From positions 1-48,353 of the forward strand of contig NZ_GL830982.1 of NCBI RefSeq assembly GCF_000188195.1: 48,353 nucleotides of DNA. Reading direction: 5' to 3'. A program made the position numbers and the translations under genes. This document shows positions 35,542 to 46,800 of this stretch, piece after piece. Below the pieces are notes generated by a model. The model saw nothing but the letters and a program-made list of their open reading frames with translations. It was not told the DNA's origin and made no database searches. Numbering within the stretch: position 1 is the stretch's first letter; every line of letters starts with the position of its first letter. This stretch comes from Succinatimonas hippei YIT 12066 (GTDB lineage: Bacteria > Pseudomonadota > Gammaproteobacteria > Enterobacterales > Succinivibrionaceae).

Positions 35542-36309
35542 TTACTCCTTATCAAGCGTAAAGCTTTTTTGTATCTGCAAGTAATATTTGGTACCGGCGC
35601 AAACGGCTGCCGGAGGCAAAATAAGATTGATGATGGGAATGGAAATGCCGATGGAGACAATCATGCCGAAAATGAAGGTTGACAGCCTATTGTCACGTAA
35701 ATCCTTGCGCATTAAGGCAAAAGCGGTTTTGTGATTGTCATAGGCATAGTCGCAGTACTGAAGGCAAGCCATCCATGCGGTAAGCAGAAACCAGAGAATT
35801 GGGGATATAACGTTAAGCCCCGGGATAATGGTGATGATAAGGCATAAAAGGGCGCGAGGCAGGAAAAAGATCTGTTTTTGCGCTTCACGCTTTAAGATGC
35901 GGGGCACATCCTTTATCGCATCCATTACGGTATCGTCATTGGCGTTTTTGCCGGTAAGCATTTTCTCGACTTTGTCGGAAAGAAAGCCGTAAAAGGGGGA
36001 TGCGATGATGGTCGCTACGGTGGAGAAAAAGTAGCATCCGACAAAGCCTAAGACAATGGCAAGAATAGTGGAGAGAATATATGCCACGAATTTCAGGAAA
36101 TCAGGCCAATTGTCGGCCAGTCCGAAAATAAAATCGTTTAAATAAGAAAAAATAAAGTATCCGCCAAGCGACATGACGAAAATGTTAATGATAATAGGAA
36201 TAATGACAAAAGCGCGGCATTCTTTGGAAAAAGCGATTTTAACGCCGTCTATAAGATGATTTAAGGTATCGGAAATGGAGATTTCCTGGTTAATGCTGTT
36301 TTTGAACAT
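35542..36309 (-). CDS. cysZ: Sulfate transporter CysZ (EI24 family)
   Basis: The 255-residue protein matches CysZ in length (E. coli 253) and pattern. N-terminal SDTLNHLIDGVKIAFSKECR is followed by membrane segments with FGLADNWPDFLKF, FSTVATIIASPFYGFLSDKVEKMLTGK in the middle and PRALLCLIITIIPGLNVISPILWFL near the end. CysZ supplies sulfate for cysteine synthesis. In E. coli the order is cysZ-cysK-ptsHI-crr; here ptsI follows directly, so cysK and ptsH are absent from this spot. It is divergent from zipA, as in E. coli. Confidence 0.9.
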   Translation of the reverse strand: MFKNSINQEISISDTLNHLIDGVKIAFSKECRAFVIIPIIINIFVMSLGGYFIFSYLNDFIFGLADNWPDFLKFVAYILSTILAIVLGFVGCYFFSTVATIIASPFYGFLSDKVEKMLTGKNANDDTVMDAIKDVPRILKREAQKQIFFLPRALLCLIITIIPGLNVISPILWFLLTAWMACLQYCDYAYDNHKTAFALMRKDLRDNRLSTFIFGMIVSIGISIPIINLILPPAAVCAGTKYYLQIQKSFTLDKE

Positions 36310-36419
36310 CGCAAAATCTCAATCGTTATTATTAAATTTCTTAAATTTTAACTCAAAATTGGCGGTCTCTAATTTTTCAGGATCGCAAATAGGAATTTTT
36401 TAGCGTTTTAGCTAAAAAT

Positions 36420-36583
36420 AAACGGCTTTAATTGTGTTTATTAAGTTAACGTTAAGCGAAAAACAGTTTTTTTGTTTTAAAAAAGCCGTTTTTAAAATAT
36501 TGTGCGCCATAAAGTTTATTTACGCTTAAATTAAAAGTTTTTTTTAATTTTCTATATAATTATTACGGATATGGATGTAGGAG
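36420..36583 (+). promoter_or_regulatory. cysZ/zipA divergent region with zipA -10 and ribosome site
   Basis: A perfect TATAAT at 36555-36560 lies 36 bases before the zipA ATG, with AGGAG at 36579-36583. No good -35 stands 17 bases upstream. A 10-bp inverted pair, AAACGGCTTT (36420-36429) and AAAGCCGTTT (36482-36491), brackets TTAAGTTAACGTTAAG and might act on either gene. Confidence 0.5.
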
Positions 36584-36590
36584 CTTTAAG

Positions 36591-37310
36591 ATGTCTTTAA
36601 GCACAGTAAGCGCAGTAATTCTTATTATCGGTGCAATCGCGATCATTGCTTTTGTTATTCACGGTTTGTGGTTTTCCGAAAAGGCCGGCAATCGTAGATT
36701 GCGTAAAGATAACGGGGATGACGCCAAGATTTTGGATGCTAAAAATGTCGGAAAAGTACGCATTGTAACCGCCGATGCCGAAACTTCAAAGATTCAAATT
36801 GAAGACTCTCCAAAAGCAGGATCTGAAGATAACGCAGAGATTGAGAATGAAGAGCTTAGCGTACGCAAGAGCTATGATTTTAATGTCGTAGCCAATGCCG
36901 ATCGTCCTTTTGTCGGAACCGAAATTGAAAGTTTAATGAACGAATACGGCTTTGTGCGCGGCAATATGGATATCTATTATGTTTATGAAGATCCGAGCCG
37001 CAGATTAAACGAAGTCTTCCGTATCTGCTCTTTAAAAGCTCCGTATTCTTTCCCGCAGGATATGCGCGGTTTTACCACTCCCGCGATGGCTTTGTTCATG
37101 AATCTGCCTGAGCGCGGTAAAGGCGTTGCCTATATAAGAGCCATGCGCATGGCCGCCAATCTTTTTGCCCAGAATTTAGGCGGAACTATTCAGGACAATC
37201 ATCACAATATCATTACTGATGAAGATTTTGACAAGATGGAAGAGGCTTTAGCAGCTTATGATGCCGGTAAAGATCCTTCTGATTATGATGATATGCCTGC
37301 ATCAATCTAA
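36591..37310 (+). CDS. zipA: Cell division protein ZipA
   Basis: The 239-residue protein has an N-terminal membrane anchor (about 5-27), a charged linker, and the C-terminal FtsZ-binding domain (about 100-235) with NVVANADRPFVGTEIESLMN, YYVYEDPSRRLNEVFRICSL, FTTPAMALFMNLPE and MRMAANLFAQNLGGTIQD. E. coli ZipA is about 328 residues; the shortening is in the Pro/Gln-rich linker, which is nearly absent. ZipA tethers FtsZ to the inner membrane. It lies upstream of ligA and divergent from cysZ, the conserved gammaproteobacterial order. Confidence 0.92.
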   Translation: MSLSTVSAVILIIGAIAIIAFVIHGLWFSEKAGNRRLRKDNGDDAKILDAKNVGKVRIVTADAETSKIQIEDSPKAGSEDNAEIENEELSVRKSYDFNVVANADRPFVGTEIESLMNEYGFVRGNMDIYYVYEDPSRRLNEVFRICSLKAPYSFPQDMRGFTTPAMALFMNLPERGKGVAYIRAMRMAANLFAQNLGGTIQDNHHNIITDEDFDKMEEALAAYDAGKDPSDYDDMPASI

Positions 37311-39735
<2,425 letters not shown>

Positions 39736-39764
39736 TTAATTTTTTAATATTTAAGTTTTTTATT

Positions 39765-39801
39765 AAAGGCGGCACGACAAAATATGTGCCGCCTTTATTT
39801 T
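39765..39801 (+). terminator. Terminator of ligA
   Basis: AAAGGCGGCAC (39765-39775) pairs with GTGCCGCCTTT (39786-39796) over a 10-base loop, followed by ATTTT. It lies 30 bases after the ligA stop. Confidence 0.88.
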
Positions 39802-39838
39802 GGGCGTAAGGCTTTATGCTTTTTAATTTTTTAGGTGA

Positions 39839-39872
39839 GACAAAAAGACGCTTTTTCCGATGACAAAAAGAC
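39839..39872 (+). repeat. Two 11-bp direct repeats upstream of phoA
   Basis: GACAAAAAGAC occurs exactly at 39839-39849 and 39862-39872, starts 23 bases apart (about two helical turns), about 100 bases before the phoA start. PhoB binds tandem direct repeats upstream of phoA in E. coli, but these do not match the CTGTCAT pho-box consensus well, so the binder is unknown. Confidence 0.45.
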
Positions 39873-39970
39873 AAAAAAATTAAAATTTAATTTATTCTTA
39901 ACAATCAACGCTTTTTGATTTAACAATACTTTTTTAAATTAGCCTCAGTTAAAAAATTGAGGTTAAAGAT

Positions 39971-41410
39971 ATGAAATTAAATAAGATCGTTTTAGCTTTA
40001 GCTGTTGCCGTATGTGCTCCCGCTTTTACTGCCTGCACTGCAGCTAATGCCGGAAATACTGATTCTTCTTCCGTTATGACTCGTGCTGCTTTGGGGGATG
40101 TTACCCAGTATGCAGGTGCCCGCCGCTTAACCGGTGATATGACCGATAATTATCAGGCTGTTATTGATTTAGCTAAGAAAAAACACGCCAAGAACGTCAT
40201 TCTTTTAATCGGTGACGGTATGGGTGACAGCGAAATTACCGCAGCCCGCAACTTTGCCAAGGGCGCCGGCGGCATGTTTGAAGGCCTTGATTCACTTCCT
40301 TTTACCGGTCAGTACACTCATTACTCTTTAAATAAAGAAACCAAGAAGCCTGACTATGTAACCGACTCTGCAGCTTCTGCAACTGCATGGTCAACCGGTG
40401 TTAAATCCTATAACGGCGCAATCGGTGTTGACGTAAACGGCAAACCGCATGTTTCTTTACTTGAGCTTGCTAAAGCCAAGGGAATGGCAACCGGTGACGT
40501 TTCAACCGCTGAAATTGAAGACGCAACTCCGGCAGCTCAGATTGCCCACGTAGTTGCCCGTAAGTGCTACGGTCCTAAGAAGACCTCCGAGCTGTGCCCT
40601 GAAAACGCTTTGGAAAACGGCGGCAAGGGCGGTATTGCCGAGCAGCTTATCGATTTACGCCCTGACGTAACTTTAGGCGGCGGCCGCGCAACTTTTGCCG
40701 AAACCATCAAGGCAGGAGAATTTAAAGGTCAGACCTTGGAGCAAAAGGCTAAGGCAGTAGGCTACACCTATGTTACCAACCTTGATGAAATGAACGCCGT
40801 CACCGTTGCCAATCAGGATGCACCGCTTCTTGGCCTGTTCTCTGAAGGCAACATGCCGATCCGTTTGAAGGGCCCGCAGGCAACTTTACGCGGCAACCTC
40901 GATCTTCCTCCTGTAAAGTGCGAAGTTAATGATCGCGGTGAAGGCATGCCGACTTTAGCTCAGATGACTCAAAAAGCTATCGATCTTTTGAAAGTTAACG
41001 AAAAGGGCTTCTTCCTCCAGGTTGAAGGTGCTTCAATTGATAAACAAGCCCACGCTTCAAATCCTTGCGGACAGTTCGGTGAGACCATGGATTTGGATGA
41101 AGCCGTTAAAGTTGCAATGGACTTTGCTAAGGCTGACGGCAACACCTTGGTTATCGTAACCGCCGACCACGCTCACTCAACCCAGATTGTTTACCCTGAC
41201 GCTCATTCCATGGGCTACACTCAGGCTGTTATGACCGCTGACGGCGCTCCGATGAGCATCTCTTATGCCAATAGCGAAGACGTAAATGATACCGGCCATA
41301 CCGGTGCACAGCTGCGTATCGCCGCTTACGGCCCGGGTGCCTTGAACGTCTTAGGCTTGACTGATCAGACTGACGTATTCTTCACCATTAAGAATGTACT
41401 TCAGCTCTAA
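39971..41410 (+). CDS. phoA: Alkaline phosphatase, probably a lipoprotein
   Basis: The 479-residue protein closely follows E. coli Pho[18 protein letters not shown] gives the first metal Asp, [10 protein letters not shown] the phospho-Ser (S133), [18 protein letters not shown] and [14 protein letters not shown] the zinc and magnesium ligands, and [10 protein letters not shown] the last. The cysteines of the two disulfides ([13 protein letters not shown] and KCEVND...NPCGQ) are kept. Unlike E. coli PhoA, the signal ends in PAFTAC, a near-lipobox, so C22 may be lipidated and the enzyme anchored. It releases phosphate from monoesters in the periplasm. A GAGG ribosome site precedes ATG 39971. Codon use suggests high expression. 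Confidence 0.95.
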   Translation: MKLNKIVLALAVAVCAPAFTACTAANAGNTDSSSVMTRAALGDVTQYAGARRLTGDMTDNYQAVIDLAKKKHAKNVILLIGDGMGDSEITAARNFAKGAGGMFEGLDSLPFTGQYTHYSLNKETKKPDYVTDSAASATAWSTGVKSYNGAIGVDVNGKPHVSLLELAKAKGMATGDVSTAEIEDATPAAQIAHVVARKCYGPKKTSELCPENALENGGKGGIAEQLIDLRPDVTLGGGRATFAETIKAGEFKGQTLEQKAKAVGYTYVTNLDEMNAVTVANQDAPLLGLFSEGNMPIRLKGPQATLRGNLDLPPVKCEVNDRGEGMPTLAQMTQKAIDLLKVNEKGFFLQVEGASIDKQAHASNPCGQFGETMDLDEAVKVAMDFAKADGNTLVIVTADHAHSTQIVYPDAHSMGYTQAVMTADGAPMSISYANSEDVNDTGHTGAQLRIAAYGPGALNVLGLTDQTDVFFTIKNVLQL

Positions 41411-41458
41411 TAAAAATTAAGCCACAAAAACTACAAGAAGAAAATTATATGCCTGCTT

Positions 41459-41486
41459 TGCCCGTGATGACTATCACGGGCTTTTT
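41459..41486 (+). terminator. Terminator of phoA
   Basis: GCCCGTGAT (41459-41467) pairs with ATCACGGGC (41472-41480) over a 4-base loop, followed by TTTTTCG. It stands just before the convergent stop of the dihydroorotase gene. Confidence 0.9.
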
Positions 41487-41491
41487 CGTAT

Positions 41492-42832
41492 TCAGCGGTC
41501 AAAGCTTAAAGCCTCACCAGCTTCATTGCTTACGATTTGACCGTCTTTTACTTTTAACACGCCGCTTACTACCGTATGGGTAACTGAGCAGCGGAAAGTA
41601 TGATTGATAAAAGGCGACCAGCCGCATAAGGATTTGATGTCGGAAGTTATTACCGTATGCGATTTAATCGGATTTACAAACACGATGTCGGCTTTTTTGC
41701 CTTCTTCAATGGTTCCCCTGTCAGTAAGGTTAAAGCGCTTGGCTACATTTGTTGAGCTTACCTTAACCACTTCCTCAAGGGTAAGCTCGCCGCGCTTCCA
41801 TAAATCAAGAAGGGCAAGCAGTGAGTACTGTACCGAGGTAACGCCTGAAGCGCATTTTAAATACGATCCTGATTTAACTGAAATCTCATGGGGCGCATGA
41901 TCGGTTCCGACCGTGGTGATAATGCCGCGTTTGATGCCTTTAATTAAAGCTTTACGGTCAAATTCGTATTTAACCGCCGGATTGCATTTTAAAAAGCCTT
42001 GCAAGAGTGAATAATCGCCTTCTGAGAAGAACAGGTGAGGAATGCACGCTTCCCCTGAAATCTGACGGCTCTCAAGCGGATCTTTTGCAAAGTAATTTAA
42101 GATCTCAACTTCCTCTTTGGTGCTAAGGTGCATGATATGAAGCTTAGCTCCGGTATCAAGCGCGGTCTGAATGGCAAGCTTTGAGGATTTGATGCAGCAG
42201 TCGCGGTTGCGGATGACAGGGTGCATGTTAAAAGGAATGTTGTCGCCGTACATTTCCTGGGCGGCTTTTTGCTTGGCGGCGATGATTTCATTATCCTCGC
42301 AGTGCGCGGTTACCATCATCGGAGCTGCTTTAAACATTTTATGCAAAATGCTTTCATCATCTAAAAGCAGATTGCCGGTAGTCGATCCCATATAAACTTT
42401 AATGCCGGCAACGGATTTAGGATCGGCTTTTTTTACTTCCTCAATATTGTCAGGGGTCGCGCCTAAATAAAAAGCGTAATTGGCCAGACTGTCGCGTGCG
42501 GCGGTGGCTTTTTTGCCGTTAAGTGATGCTTCATCAACAGTAGGCGGCATGGTGTTGGGCATATCCATAAAGGATGTGACTCCGCCTAAAACTGCGGCAC
42601 GGGATTCTGAATAAATGGTAGCTTTCTGAGGCATTCCCGGATCGCGGAAATGTACGTGGGCATCAATAAGTCCCGGCAGCGAGACAAGCTCATGACAGTC
42701 AATTTCTTCTGCACCGCTGTCTGCAATTTGCGGTGCAATTTTTGCGATTTTATCGTCTTCAATAAGAATATCTGCACGTATAATACGTGAAGGCATTACA
42801 ACCTGAGAATCTTTTAAAATTAATTTGCGCAT
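41492..42832 (-). CDS. pyrC: Dihydroorotase, class I type
   Basis: The 446-residue amidohydrolase has DAHVHFRDPG (zinc ligands H59 and H61), the carboxylated lysine in GIKVYMGST, HxE-type AHCEDNE, LHIMHLST and the final Asp in GTDHAPH. The length and the K-V-Y-M-G-S motif belong to the class I dihydroorotases (as in Bacillus PyrC) rather than the ~348-residue E. coli PyrC. It closes N-carbamoyl-aspartate to dihydroorotate in pyrimidine synthesis. Allantoinase is a related alternative. AAGGAG lies 7 bases before the ATG. It is divergent from nudF with 47 bases between starts. Confidence 0.85.
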   Translation of the reverse strand: MRKLILKDSQVVMPSRIIRADILIEDDKIAKIAPQIADSGAEEIDCHELVSLPGLIDAHVHFRDPGMPQKATIYSESRAAVLGGVTSFMDMPNTMPPTVDEASLNGKKATAARDSLANYAFYLGATPDNIEEVKKADPKSVAGIKVYMGSTTGNLLLDDESILHKMFKAAPMMVTAHCEDNEIIAAKQKAAQEMYGDNIPFNMHPVIRNRDCCIKSSKLAIQTALDTGAKLHIMHLSTKEEVEILNYFAKDPLESRQISGEACIPHLFFSEGDYSLLQGFLKCNPAVKYEFDRKALIKGIKRGIITTVGTDHAPHEISVKSGSYLKCASGVTSVQYSLLALLDLWKRGELTLEEVVKVSSTNVAKRFNLTDRGTIEEGKKADIVFVNPIKSHTVITSDIKSLCGWSPFINHTFRCSVTHTVVSGVLKVKDGQIVSNEAGEALSFDR

Positions 42833-42879
42833 AAGAGATCTCCTTTAGCAAATTAATTGTAGTTGAAAATGAAGAAACT

Positions 42880-43518
42880 ATGAACGAAATTGAAAAACTT
42901 ACCGCACCTCGGTTTACGATAAAAGACGTAACCGTGTACGAAAAAAAGCGTGTCTTTAAAGCTCATTTTGCCGTAGATAACTACATCGTTTCTTATAAAA
43001 AGTTCACGGGCGGAGAAACCCGCAAGCTCGTGCGTGAAATCTTTGAGCGCGACGCGGAAGCCGTCGCTATCGTTCCTTACGATCCAAAAACTGATGAAGT
43101 CGTGCTTATTGAGCAATTTCGTCCCGGCGCTTTAAACGATCCGGTGTCCCCTTGGCTTATTGAAATCGTCGCCGGTATGATTGACCTGGGCGAAAGTCGA
43201 GAAGAGGCCGCATGTCGCGAACTTTATGAAGAGGCAAAGCTTAAAATCACTAAAGACGATCTTGAGCTGGTAAGCTCTTTATACCCAAGCCCCGGCGGAA
43301 CTTCCGAAGTCGTTACCATTTATATTGCAAAAATAAATTCCGATCATTTAGCGACAAACGGCGGACTTGCTGTTGAAGATGAAGACATCAGAATCTTTAA
43401 GGTAAAAGCGCAAGATGCTTTCAAACTGTGCAAAACAGGAAGGATCTGCAATTGTGCTGCAATGGTAGGCTTAATGTACTTAGAGCTTAATTACGATAAG
43501 TTTCGCAATAAAGCTTAA
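42880..43518 (+). CDS. nudF: ADP-ribose pyrophosphatase (NUDIX)
   Basis: The 212-residue protein has an N-terminal dimerisation region and the NUDIX box GMIDLGESREEAACRELYEEAKL at about 109-131. The box fits GX5EX7REUXEEXGU except that Gly is Lys. LIEQFRPGAL and LYPSPGGTSE are typical of ADP-ribose pyrophosphatases (NudF). It hydrolyses ADP-ribose to AMP and ribose 5-phosphate in the cytoplasm. Its start is not well marked by a ribosome site. It is followed by a weak hairpin and the autotransporter leader region. Confidence 0.88.
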   Translation: MNEIEKLTAPRFTIKDVTVYEKKRVFKAHFAVDNYIVSYKKFTGGETRKLVREIFERDAEAVAIVPYDPKTDEVVLIEQFRPGALNDPVSPWLIEIVAGMIDLGESREEAACRELYEEAKLKITKDDLELVSSLYPSPGGTSEVVTIYIAKINSDHLATNGGLAVEDEDIRIFKVKAQDAFKLCKTGRICNCAAMVGLMYLELNYDKFRNKA

Positions 43519-43537
43519 CTTCTAAAAATCTTCTTTT

Positions 43538-43558
43538 GCCCCGTCAAAATGGCGGGGT
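43538..43558 (+). terminator. Weak hairpin after nudF
   Basis: A GCCCCG/CGGGGT stem with an 8-10-base loop lies 20 bases after the nudF stop, but no T-run follows. It may still slow or stop transcription entering the autotransporter region. Confidence 0.4.
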
Positions 43559-43682
43559 CCATCCAAAAATTTTATTTGATTCTTTTTTGACATCCTCTTT
43601 TACTATCCATAAAAAGCGTTTTTTGTGTCTAAATTTTATAAAAATCGTTATAAATGTATGTTTTTTACTGGTTTTAGAACAA

Positions 43683-43696
43683 TGTAAACGTTTACG
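43683..43696. promoter_or_regulatory. LacI-family-like operator palindrome upstream of the autotransporter
   Basis: GTAAACGTTTAC (43684-43695) is a perfect 12-bp palindrome; extended by one base each side it reads TGTAAACGTTTACG, one mismatch from a 14-bp palindrome. This centre-CG form is typical of LacI/GalR-family operators. It lies about 82 bases upstream of the autotransporter -10. Regulation is inferred only; no LacI gene is in the window. Confidence 0.45.
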
Positions 43697-43777
43697 GCAT
43701 AAAAATTACAGTAAAGATTTTTGAGATTTTTAATAAAAATTTTACTTTTACGTATATTTTAACTACGTGAAATTTTT

Positions 43778-43810
43778 TATAATACGCATCGACATAGAGA
43801 AAATTGAGGT
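43778..43810 (+). promoter_or_regulatory. Promoter -10 and ribosome site of the autotransporter
   Basis: A perfect TATAAT at 43778-43783 lies 34 bases before ATG 43818, with GAGGT at 43806-43810 as ribosome site, 7 bases from the ATG. The -35 region (around 43755-43760) is TATTTT-like and poor, suggesting activator dependence. Confidence 0.6.
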
Positions 43811-43817
43811 AAACAAG

Positions 43818-46800
43818 ATGCGTCAGACAGAGAGCGCTATGCGCATGCTCATTTGTGCCTATAGAGCAGTATTATCTAATTGTTTTAATAAAGAATTCTT
43901 GGGGGGGGGGGAAAACGACTAGCTAAAGGAGCAGCCCTCGGATCCCTCCTAACTGCAGTTCTTGCAGGTTTTTCAATTCCTTCTTATGCTGCTGATACAG
44001 ATACTTTTTATAAAAAAGATGAAACAGTTACTAAAAACGAAGATTTAAATCTTGATCAAAATACTTTTTATGGCGATTTACTAATTTCTCCAGCAGAAAA
44101 CAAAGAACCGGCAATAGAAGGGACAAGCGAGGATATTAATATAAAAGTTGTCCAAGATGATGAAAAAGGCGATGGAAACTTAGCTTTAGAAGCAGGAGAA
44201 AAAGCTCACGGAATTATTTCTAAACTTGATGAAGGAAAAGAGATTAATTTAAGCGCTGAGGGTAACTTAACTATTGATGTAAAAGGCGATAATTCAGAAG
44301 ATCACGGTGACGGTATTAATGTTACAAGTGAAAATAATGGCTCAATAACATTAAGTGCAAATCAAAACATTGAAATTAATGCAAAATCTAATCGCGGAGA
44401 CGGTATTTTAGTTTCTAGTGGTTCTAGTGGAGATATAACGTTAACTTCGGAAACAGGAAACAATAAAATTATCGCAGGTAATAATGGTATTGACCATAGC
44501 GGGTCTCAGATTATTACAATAAAAGCTGAAGTCGCAAATATTATAAATGGTGGCTTTGCACAACAAACTTCATCAGGTGGAAATCAGGGAGATGGTATCC
44601 GTGTTGAAGGTAGTGGTAGTGTTAATGTAACTGGTTCGTATAATCTGATTTCGGGGTTTGATGAGGGTCTGTACATTGATGATGCGGCAAATGCTCAAGA
44701 AGGGATAAAAGTCACAGCAAATGGTACGGATGCGAACGGTTTTGGTAACGTTATTTCAGGAAATGACAACGGTATTCAATCGAATGGCTTGGCATCAATT
44801 TCAGTATTGGCACAAAACGGCAGTACTAAAATATTTGGTGGAAAAAATGGAGTTGTTAATTCCGGCAATGGGAATGTTCTAGTTAAATCTGGAGATATAA
44901 GTCAGTTAACTATAAACTTAATGAACAATTTAGATGAAAAGATACCTGAAAATAATATTTACACTATAGGTGAAGAAAACGGTATTGTTTTGAGCGGATC
45001 GGGAAACACTACATATGAAGCGCAAAACAATAATTACATTATAGGTACAAATAATGGTATTTATTCAACAGGAATGGGCAGTGTATCTTTGACTGCAGGA
45101 AATAATAACATCATAGGGTGGTTTGAAAATACTATATCTAAAAACGGTATCTATGTGGAATCTGGAAAGGTTACTTTAGATGCTGACAATGAAAATAGAA
45201 TAAAAGCTACAGAAAATGCTGTTTATTCCTTGGGCGCAGATAGTGAAATATCATTGAATGGTGCTCAAAATATTATTACAGTACAAAATGTCGACGGAGT
45301 TGATGAAGGTCAGTTTGCTTATGGCTTAAGAGCAAATGATAATTCAAGTATTACAATCAAAAATCTTGAAAAAGAAGCTGATTATACAAAGATATATGTA
45401 GAATCAACAGAAAATTCAGGCAATGGTTCTATTGCAGTTGAAAGTGAACTCAATGGTAAGATTGACTTAACAAGTAAAGATATTGATATTACAGCGAAGT
45501 CTGCTAAAGTGGGGCATAATTTTGAAGCGATAGGTGTAAAAAATGAAAATAATTTAATTAAAAATAATTTTAATATCGTTTCATCTGAAAATCTTTCTAT
45601 ATATTCTGAGAATATAAAAGGCAATACTGGCGGTCAACCAGGTTTGGCTTATGGTGTATATGTGCAAGATGCTCTGGAATCTAATTTTGTAGCAAAAGAT
45701 TTAATTATTACTGCAAAAAGTAATCAGGGCGGTGGTGAATCATATGGAATATGGGCTGAGGCGTCAAATGGACAAAATGATGATGAATTTGTCGCTACAG
45801 ATGTGACAACTTCTTTTAATGCAAATAATTTCTCAATTAATGCTGAAGCGACCAATGGTACCTCTTATGGTGTATATATACAAAATAATAAAACTACTAG
45901 TAAAAATACTGTAAATATTACTACTACAACTGATATAAATATTGCTGCTAAAGTATTCATCGATGATTCAAAGTCTGACAATGGCTCGTACGCATATGCT
46001 ACAGCAATTAGAGCTTCAGGGGCTGATGTCTCTTTGAGTTCAGAAAATGGCGAAATATCTTTAATAGCAACATCTGAGGATGCCTCAATAGAGTTACCTG
46101 ATAATAAAATCTCCGTAACTGCAATTGGTATTAACTCTTCAGCGTTAAGTGACAATATGTCTGCTAGCCATGTTGAATTAATCAGTAAAAAGAATTCTAT
46201 TTATAGTGATCAACAGGGTGTTCTTTCTGATGGTTCTAAGTCAACAATCGAAGTAAATGCTACTGGTGATGGTAATTTTATTTATACTTCATTAGAGAAT
46301 TCATCAAGCCAAGGAGTTATAAGTCGTGATGGTGGACATGTTGTTGTAAATGCTGAAAAAGGATCTAATCATATTGAAGCTTCTAACGCTGGTGTACTTG
46401 CGCGTAAATTTGTTAGAGAAGGAGGAAGTTCCGTTGTCTTAAATGCAAAATATAATGAGGTTTTAGCTGAAAAATACGGATTGTACGCTGATACGGATTC
46501 CTCTGTTACTTTAAATGCTGAAAATAATAATGAATTATTGAATGCGGGAAATTTTATTACTGCAAACGATTTGTCTAAAGATAAGGTTCAGCAAGGCTAT
46601 GGAAATGGTTGTGCAATTTCTTCTAAGAGTGGAAGTACTATAAAAGCATTAACAAGTGGTCAAAATAAATTATTAGGTGCAGTTGTATCTAGTGGAAATA
46701 ATTCTACAGTTAATATTTTGGGTTTAAATGACTCTCCAAGTAATATCAATGAAGTATGGTCATACGGTGTAATTGCCGGGGCAGGTGATTTAGATGAAGA

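Noticed and set aside
43901-43911. The poly-G run as only a sequencing artefact
   Set aside because: An error in length is possible, but the run itself lies exactly in a leader whose two sides join into a normal signal peptide, and contingency loci look like this; the tract is kept as real with its length open.
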